Below, piece after piece: positions 13,129 through 17,981 of a DNA stretch of 17,981 nt. The notes under the pieces are model-generated. The model was not told where the DNA came from. It searched no databases and worked only from the letters and a program-made list of their open reading frames with translations. Both the position numbers and the translations under genes were made by a program. Numbering within the stretch: the first letter of the stretch is position 1; each line of letters begins with the position of its first letter. This DNA is from an uncultured Oscillospiraceae bacterium (GTDB lineage Bacteria > Bacillota > Clostridia > Oscillospirales > Oscillospiraceae). The stretch is from contig CAAEDD010000089.1 in the NCBI GenBank assembly GCA_900754515.1, positions 1-17,981 of the forward strand, in the 5' to 3' direction.

Positions 13129-14313
13129 ATGCCTGCTTATTATCAAATCAGAAGCCCTCTGTCCCAGATTACCGAACAGCATATGACCGACTATATAAAT
13201 GCCGTGTCCCAGGCTTTGGGCGAAAAGTTGGAGAGAGTGTCCCTGGAGCAGTACCTGGCGGAAGATTTTGCCCTGCTCTATGTGGCCTCCGGCGGCAGCG
13301 AGGGATACTTTGTCCAGGCTTTTGACCAGCTGAAGGACCGCCACTGCTACATTCTCACAAGCGGCGAGAGCAATTCCCTGGCCGCCTCTATGGAGATCCT
13401 CAGCTTTCTCAATAAGCATGGCGGCAGCGGCGAGATCCTCCATGGGGACATCCCCCAGATAGCGGAGAAGATACGCCTCATTGCCAACGCCCACCGGGCA
13501 AAGGCCGCTCTGAAGGGCAAGAATCTGGGCTGCATCGGCGAACCCTCTGACTGGCTCATCGCCTGTAACTACAGCCCTGAGGCCATGATGGAAAAACTGG
13601 GCATGGGCTTTGTTAAGATAGGAATGGACGAGCTGCTGGCGGAAATAGCCAAGCATGAGTACCCGGAAAATGAGTACACCCAGGCCTTTAAGAGCAAGGG
13701 CTACAAGCCGGAAGAAGTGGAAAAGGCCCTGTATGTCTACGGCGCAGTGAAGCGCCTGTGCCAGAAGTATGATCTCAGCGCCGTCACCGTGCGCTGCTTT
13801 GACCTGCTGGACACCGTGTATACCACCGGCTGTCTGGCTCTGTCCATACTCAACAACGAGGGTATTTGCGGCGGCTGTGAGAGCGATGTGCCCGCCCTGC
13901 TGTCCATGGCGGTGCTGGGCGCCGTTACCGGCGAGCCTATGTTCCTGTGCAACCCAAGCCGCTTCGACACCAAGGCCGGTACCGCCGTCTTTGCCCATTG
14001 CACCATCCCCACCACAATGCTCAAAAACTTCTGCCTGAACACTCACTTTGAGTCCGGCATTGGCGTGGCAGTACAGGGTACCTTTGATGAAGGCGACTGC
14101 ACCATTTTCAAGTGCGAGGGCGACCTCTCCCGCTATCACGCTCAGGAGGGCAGAATAATAGATACTCCTTTCAACAACATGCTCTGCCGTACCCAGATAA
14201 AGGTCTGCCTTGATGACTTCTCCTATTTCCTCACCAAGCCCATAAACAACCATCACATCATCTGCCGGGGCAAGCATGCAGCCGAGATCGATGCCTTCTT
14301 CAAAATTCTGTAA
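13129..14313 (+). CDS. L-fucose/L-arabinose isomerase-family protein (short form)
   Basis: A 394-residue cytoplasmic protein resembling the fucose/arabinose isomerase superfamily. An N-terminal part has GGSEGYF (55-61), LTSGESNSLAASMEIL (76-91) and GEILHGD (101-107). A C-terminal part has TTGCLALSILNNEGICGGCESD (232-253), GEPMFLCNPSRFD (268-280), AHCTIP (289-294), HFESGIGVAVQG (306-317) and NNHHIICRGKH (373-383). Glu251, Asp253 and His375/376 are plausible metal ligands by analogy with FucI and AraA. It is much shorter than FucI (about 590) or AraA (about 500), so substrate and even activity are uncertain. AAGGAGAA lies seven bases before the ATG. It sits between the BMP gene and the ABC genes, with 42 bases to the ATPase, and probably shares their transcript. 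Confidence 0.7.
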   Translation: MPAYYQIRSPLSQITEQHMTDYINAVSQALGEKLERVSLEQYLAEDFALLYVASGGSEGYFVQAFDQLKDRHCYILTSGESNSLAASMEILSFLNKHGGSGEILHGDIPQIAEKIRLIANAHRAKAALKGKNLGCIGEPSDWLIACNYSPEAMMEKLGMGFVKIGMDELLAEIAKHEYPENEYTQAFKSKGYKPEEVEKALYVYGAVKRLCQKYDLSAVTVRCFDLLDTVYTTGCLALSILNNEGICGGCESDVPALLSMAVLGAVTGEPMFLCNPSRFDTKAGTAVFAHCTIPTTMLKNFCLNTHFESGIGVAVQGTFDEGDCTIFKCEGDLSRYHAQEGRIIDTPFNNMLCRTQIKVCLDDFSYFLTKPINNHHIICRGKHAAEIDAFFKIL

Positions 14314-14355
14314 TGGGCTGAACCTGCACAAAATTTGAACTTAGGGGGCATCAAT

Positions 14356-15897
14356 TTGGCAAAAGAATATGTTGATATGAATACCCCGGTCATCGAGATG
14401 CGGAATATTGTCAAGAAGTTTGGGGACTTTGTGGCAAACGACAATATAAACCTCACCGTACATAAGGGTGAGATCCATGCGATACTGGGGGAGAACGGCG
14501 CGGGCAAATCCACACTGATGAACCAGCTGTACGGTCTGCTCAAGCCCACATCCGGCCAGATACTGGTCAACGGCAAACCCATTGAAATGAACAACCCCCG
14601 TGACGCCATTGCTGCCGGAATAGGCATGGTGCACCAGCACTTCATGCTTATCCAGCCCTTTACAGTCACGGAAAATATCGTCCTGGGCACCGAGCCCACC
14701 AAGGGCCTGGCTCTGGATATGGTCACCGCAAGAAAGAATGTGGAGGAGCTCAGCCAGCGCTATGGCCTGTCCATAGATCCGGACGCCAGAATAGAGGATA
14801 TCTCCGTGAGCATGCAGCAGCGTGTGGAGATTCTGAAAGCCCTGTACCGAGGTGCGGATATCCTCATTCTGGATGAGCCCACCTCCTCCCTAACTCCCCA
14901 GGAGATAGAGGAGCTTATCGAAATCATGCGCAGCCTCACCAAAGACGGCAAGAGCATAATCATTATCACCCATAAGCTCAAGGAGATAAAGGCTGCTGCC
15001 GACTTCTGCACCATCATCCGCCAGGGCAAGTACATAGATACCGTGGACGTGGAAAAGGTCAGCGAAAACGAGCTGGCCAGCATGATGGTGGGCCGCAACG
15101 TCACCTTTACTGTGGAAAAGCCGGAGCAGAAGCCCGGCGAAGTGGTGTTGGACGTAAAGGATCTGCACTGCAACGACTACCGTGGCGTTGAAATCGTCAA
15201 GGGACTGAACCTGCAGGTACGCCGGGGCGAGATTGTCGGCATTGCCGGCATAGACGGCAACGGCCAGACCGAACTGGTGGAAGTCATCACCGGCCTTCGA
15301 AAGGGCACCTCCGGCCAGATTCTTGTCAACGGGGCGGATGTCTTCAACAAACCTCCTCGCTTTGGCTTTGACCACGGGGTCTCAAGCATTCCCGCCGACC
15401 GGCAGAAGCACGGTCTTATTCTGGACTTCAGTATTGAGGACAACCTTATACTCCAGAACTACGAGGAGCAGCCTTACTCCAAAAACCATATCTTCAATCG
15501 TGATGCCATCTTTGATCATGCTACCGAATCTATACAAAATTATGATATCCGCCCCCAGCATAGTGAGCGCCGCACTGCCGGCACCCTCTCCGGCGGCAAC
15601 CAGCAGAAGGTCATAATTGCCCGTGAGGTACAGAATGACAAGGATCTGCTCATTGCCGTAAACCCCACCCGGGGTCTGGATGTGGGAGCAATAGAATATG
15701 TGCATAAGTATATCGTGGATCAGCGTAACAAGGGCAAAGCCGTGCTTTTGGTCTCCTTTGAGCTGGACGAGATAATGAGCCTTTCAGACATAATTGACGT
15801 TATTTTTGACGGACGGATAGTCTCATCCATGCCCGGCAAGGATGCCAGTGAGAACGAGCTGGGACTGCTCATGGCAGGAGGTAAGGTAAATGGATAA
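14356..15897 (+). CDS. Nucleoside ABC transporter, double ATPase subunit (NupO-like)
   Basis: A 513-residue cytoplasmic ATPase with two fused nucleotide-binding domains, driving uptake through the two following permeases. Domain 1 has Walker A GENGAGKST (45-53), signature ISVSMQQ (148-154) and Walker B ILILDEPTS (168-176). Domain 2 has the degenerate Walker A GIDGNGQTE (297-305, no Lys), signature LSGGNQQ (410-416) and LLIAVNPTRGLD (430-441), with Asn at the usual acidic position. This asymmetry is normal in the ribose/BMP-type class. The TTG at 14356 is chosen because AGGGGG (14343-14348) stands seven bases upstream. A TTG at 14335 lacks such a site, and the ATG at 14377 has none. Its stop overlaps the next start by eight bases, so translation is coupled. 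Confidence 0.93.
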   Translation: MAKEYVDMNTPVIEMRNIVKKFGDFVANDNINLTVHKGEIHAILGENGAGKSTLMNQLYGLLKPTSGQILVNGKPIEMNNPRDAIAAGIGMVHQHFMLIQPFTVTENIVLGTEPTKGLALDMVTARKNVEELSQRYGLSIDPDARIEDISVSMQQRVEILKALYRGADILILDEPTSSLTPQEIEELIEIMRSLTKDGKSIIIITHKLKEIKAAADFCTIIRQGKYIDTVDVEKVSENELASMMVGRNVTFTVEKPEQKPGEVVLDVKDLHCNDYRGVEIVKGLNLQVRRGEIVGIAGIDGNGQTELVEVITGLRKGTSGQILVNGADVFNKPPRFGFDHGVSSIPADRQKHGLILDFSIEDNLILQNYEEQPYSKNHIFNRDAIFDHATESIQNYDIRPQHSERRTAGTLSGGNQQKVIIAREVQNDKDLLIAVNPTRGLDVGAIEYVHKYIVDQRNKGKAVLLVSFELDEIMSLSDIIDVIFDGRIVSSMPGKDASENELGLLMAGGKVNG

Positions 15898-17011
15898 TAA
15901 AAAGAATGTTCTGACCATTATATCCGAAACCCGTATTATCCATATCCTGCTTTCCATCGTTCTGGGCTTTGTGGTGGGCGCCTTTTTCCTGCTGATAATG
16001 GGCCTGGATGTGGGAGCGGCCTACGGGCGGCTTATCACCAGCGTCACCAGTGTAAAGGGCTTTTCCTATGTCATCGTCTATGCCATACCCTATATTATGA
16101 CCGGCCTTTCCGTGGCCTTCTCTTTCCGCACCGGTATCTTCAACATCGGCGCTGAAGGCCAGTTCGTACTGGGTTCCATGGCTGCCGCCTGCATAGGCAT
16201 CCTCCTGGGTGACCTGCCTTCCGTTGTCCTCATCCCCCTGTGCTTTATCGGCGCAATGCTGGCCGGGGCCCTTTGGGGCGCCATCGTGGGCATATTGAAA
16301 AACAGATGGGGCATCAACGAAGTGCTGTCCATGATAATGTTCAACTGGATAGCCTTCTACCTGTCCAATTTTATCGCAGGCATTCCCGCCATTCACAGCG
16401 ACGGTACTGCCGAGGCCACCAAGAACATATCCGACAATGCCAGCACTCTGCTGTCCAAGGACCTGATAAGCCAGCTGGGTCTGTGCCCTACAGCAAACTG
16501 GGGCATACTGGTGTCACTGGTGATGATGCTCATTGTCTGGCTCATTATTGACAAGACCACCCTGGGCTACCGGCTCAAGGCCGTGGGCGCAAACAAGTCC
16601 GCTGCCGAGTATGGCGGCATCAACGTCAACCGTTCCATCCTCACTGCTCTGGCCCTTTCCGGGGCACTGGCCGGTCTGGGCGGTGCCTTGCAGCTGATGG
16701 GCATGGGCAGCCGTATAAGCGTGTTTTCCAGCCAGGAGGGCTTCGGATTTGCAGGCATAGTGGTGGCTCTGATGGGCTGTTCCAATCCCTTCGGAGTGTT
16801 CTTTGCCGGTATTTTCTACGGCGCACTTATCTACGGCGGCAGCAAGCTTAACCTTGTGGGCGCACCTACCCAGCTTATAAACGTCATCGTGGGTACGGTG
16901 GTGCTGTTTATCGCCATCTCCGTTATATTTGAGCGGCTCAAATATGTACATATAGGGAAAAAACCAAAAGCCGCAGCGGTGCAGAGCGGAAAGGAGGGGG
17001 CTGACAAATGA
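15890..17011 (+). CDS. Nucleoside ABC transporter permease (NupP-like)
   Basis: A 373-residue permease with about ten hydrophobic segments. The branched-chain-type/BMP permease signature SFRTGIFNIGAEGQFVLGS lies near residues 78-96 and is the part expected to face the partner permease. A second conserved segment, TTLGYRLKAVGANKSAAEYGGINV, is the cytoplasmic loop that couples to the ATPase. A basic C-terminal tail follows. The start overlaps the ATPase stop, and GGAGG lies five bases upstream. It resembles NupP of B. subtilis and NupB of streptococci. Together with the next gene it would form a heterodimeric channel. Confidence 0.92.
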   Translation: MDNKKNVLTIISETRIIHILLSIVLGFVVGAFFLLIMGLDVGAAYGRLITSVTSVKGFSYVIVYAIPYIMTGLSVAFSFRTGIFNIGAEGQFVLGSMAAACIGILLGDLPSVVLIPLCFIGAMLAGALWGAIVGILKNRWGINEVLSMIMFNWIAFYLSNFIAGIPAIHSDGTAEATKNISDNASTLLSKDLISQLGLCPTANWGILVSLVMMLIVWLIIDKTTLGYRLKAVGANKSAAEYGGINVNRSILTALALSGALAGLGGALQLMGMGSRISVFSSQEGFGFAGIVVALMGCSNPFGVFFAGIFYGALIYGGSKLNLVGAPTQLINVIVGTVVLFIAISVIFERLKYVHIGKKPKAAAVQSGKEGADK

Positions 17012-17952
17012 CAGAGTTTATGAATGAGTTTGGAATAATCCTCTATGCTACCCTTATCTACACCCCGCCTCTGCTGTATGCCGCTCTGGGCTCCTGCTTC
17101 TCGGAAGTCTCCGGAGTTGTGAACATCGGTATTGAGGGCATGATGACCGCCGGCGCCTTTACCGGCACGGTGGTGGCCTACTTTACCGGTAACCCATATC
17201 TGGGCTTCCTGTGCGGAGGGCTGGCGGGTATGCTATTTGGAGCCATCCATGCCTTTGCCACCGTTAACCTGGGGGCAGACCAGACTATAGCCGGTACTGC
17301 CATCAATATGCTGGGCCCCGGCATAGTTATCATGATCGCAAGAGTGCTCTTTAACTCCACCGACACCATACCACTAACTCCGGACCAGAAGATCCCCACC
17401 CTCTTTAAGGGCATCTTCGATACCAGCACTGTGTTCGGGCGCTTTATGGACAATGTCTTTGCCACCTATGCCTCCACCTATCTGGTGTTTATTATGGTGA
17501 TTGTTGTGTGGTTCGTCTTTTATAAGACCCGCTTTGGATTGCGGCTGCGGGCCTGCGGCGAACATCCTCAGGCATGCGAGACTCTGGGTATCAACGTCGT
17601 TGCCACACGTTTTATATGTGTCTGCCTTTCCGGGTTCCTTTCCGGTCTTGGCGGCGCCTGCGTCACCATGGCTACCTCCAACCAGTTCAGACCTATATCC
17701 ATCGTAGGCCAGGGCTTTATCGCTATTGCCGCCGTGCTCTTCGGAAAATTCCGGCCTCAAGGTGCGCTGCTGGGCTGCCTGCTCTTCGGCTTCTGTTCAG
17801 GTCTGAAGGTGGTGCTGGGCGGATCTTCCGGTGTGAACGTGCATTTGATCTCCATGATCCCCTATGTGGTCACGGTCATCGTGCTTATTCTCTTTGTCGG
17901 CAAATCTCGTGTTCCCGCAGCCAATGGCAAGCCATATATAAAGTCCAAGTAA
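17008..17952 (+). CDS. Nucleoside ABC transporter permease (NupQ-like)
   Basis: A 314-residue permease with about eight to nine hydrophobic segments and the paired signature SEVSGVVNIGIEGMMTAGAFTG near residues 32-53. The coupling loop TRFGLRLRACGEHPQACETLGINV lies near residues 175-198. Its ATG overlaps the preceding stop by four bases (ATGA), and GGAGG stands about ten bases upstream inside the previous gene. The tight overlap implies equal production of both permeases. It ends 29 bases before the window edge. The following AAGTCAAAAAAGTCC may begin a terminator hairpin whose second arm lies outside. Confidence 0.92.
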   Translation: MTEFMNEFGIILYATLIYTPPLLYAALGSCFSEVSGVVNIGIEGMMTAGAFTGTVVAYFTGNPYLGFLCGGLAGMLFGAIHAFATVNLGADQTIAGTAINMLGPGIVIMIARVLFNSTDTIPLTPDQKIPTLFKGIFDTSTVFGRFMDNVFATYASTYLVFIMVIVVWFVFYKTRFGLRLRACGEHPQACETLGINVVATRFICVCLSGFLSGLGGACVTMATSNQFRPISIVGQGFIAIAAVLFGKFRPQGALLGCLLFGFCSGLKVVLGGSSGVNVHLISMIPYVVTVIVLILFVGKSRVPAANGKPYIKSK

Positions 17953-17981
17953 AGTCAAAAAAGTCCGGAGACCGGCGGTAT

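Noticed and set aside
13024..14331. 435-codon minus-strand ORF opposite the isomerase-like gene
   Set aside because: The plus strand has a good ribosome binding site, promoter and family motifs; the antisense frame has none.
14652..15795. Degenerate second ATP site in the ABC ATPase as a mutation
   Set aside because: Loss of the Walker A lysine and an altered Walker B in domain 2 are usual in this transporter class.

Overview
The window reads as chromosomal DNA of a Gram-positive member of the Firmicutes, class Clostridia, most likely a gut Oscillospirales lineage. This is inferred from moderately high GC, strong Shine-Dalgarno sites (GGAGG), sigma-A type promoters, frequent ATA isoleucine codons despite the GC content, lipoprotein signals of the MKKIL...LCACG type, and the gene set (YitT, DUF4349 and BMP-family proteins, split nucleoside ABC transporter). 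I see no phage genes, transposase, CRISPR array, rRNA or tRNA. Most of the window is ordinary core and transport genes; the unexplained signal lies in the intergenic regions.

Layout. 1-583 holds the 3' end of prfB (release factor 2), followed by a strong terminator. 584-916 is a non-coding leader with nested inverted repeats ahead of a short YitT-type membrane protein (917-1546). 1547-1904 is non-coding: a 13-bp hairpin, then a roughly 200-bp element made almost entirely of hairpins. On the minus strand follow a MATE efflux transporter (1905-3272) and a membrane-anchored metallophosphoesterase (3602-4453). Between them lie a bidirectional terminator and a possible 20-codon ORF with a near-perfect ribosome binding site.

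On the plus strand come a secreted, membrane-anchored PpiC-type peptidyl-prolyl isomerase (4683-6239), a structured RNA or leader ending in a terminator (about 6245-6461), and tcdA (6481-7194). A YhhN-family membrane protein (7208-7903, minus) converges on tcdA. A DUF4349 lipoprotein (8076-9068) is followed by about 500 bp without a secure gene, holding a perfect 20-bp inverted repeat and a small signal-peptide ORF interrupted by a terminator.

The right half is a nucleoside-salvage and uptake region. The udk-tdk pair (minus) is divergent from deoD (plus), with the two promoters back to back. Then come a BMP-family substrate-binding lipoprotein (11844-12914) with its own promoter and terminator, a short protein resembling the L-fucose/L-arabinose isomerase family (13129-14313), and a translationally coupled ABC module of one double ATPase and two permeases (14356-17952). 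The last four genes resemble the B. subtilis nupNOPQ guanosine transporter with an isomerase-like gene inserted. A plausible joint role is to import nucleosides, cleave purine nucleosides with DeoD, re-phosphorylate pyrimidine nucleosides with Udk and Tdk, and route a sugar product through the isomerase-like enzyme. The last step is inference only.
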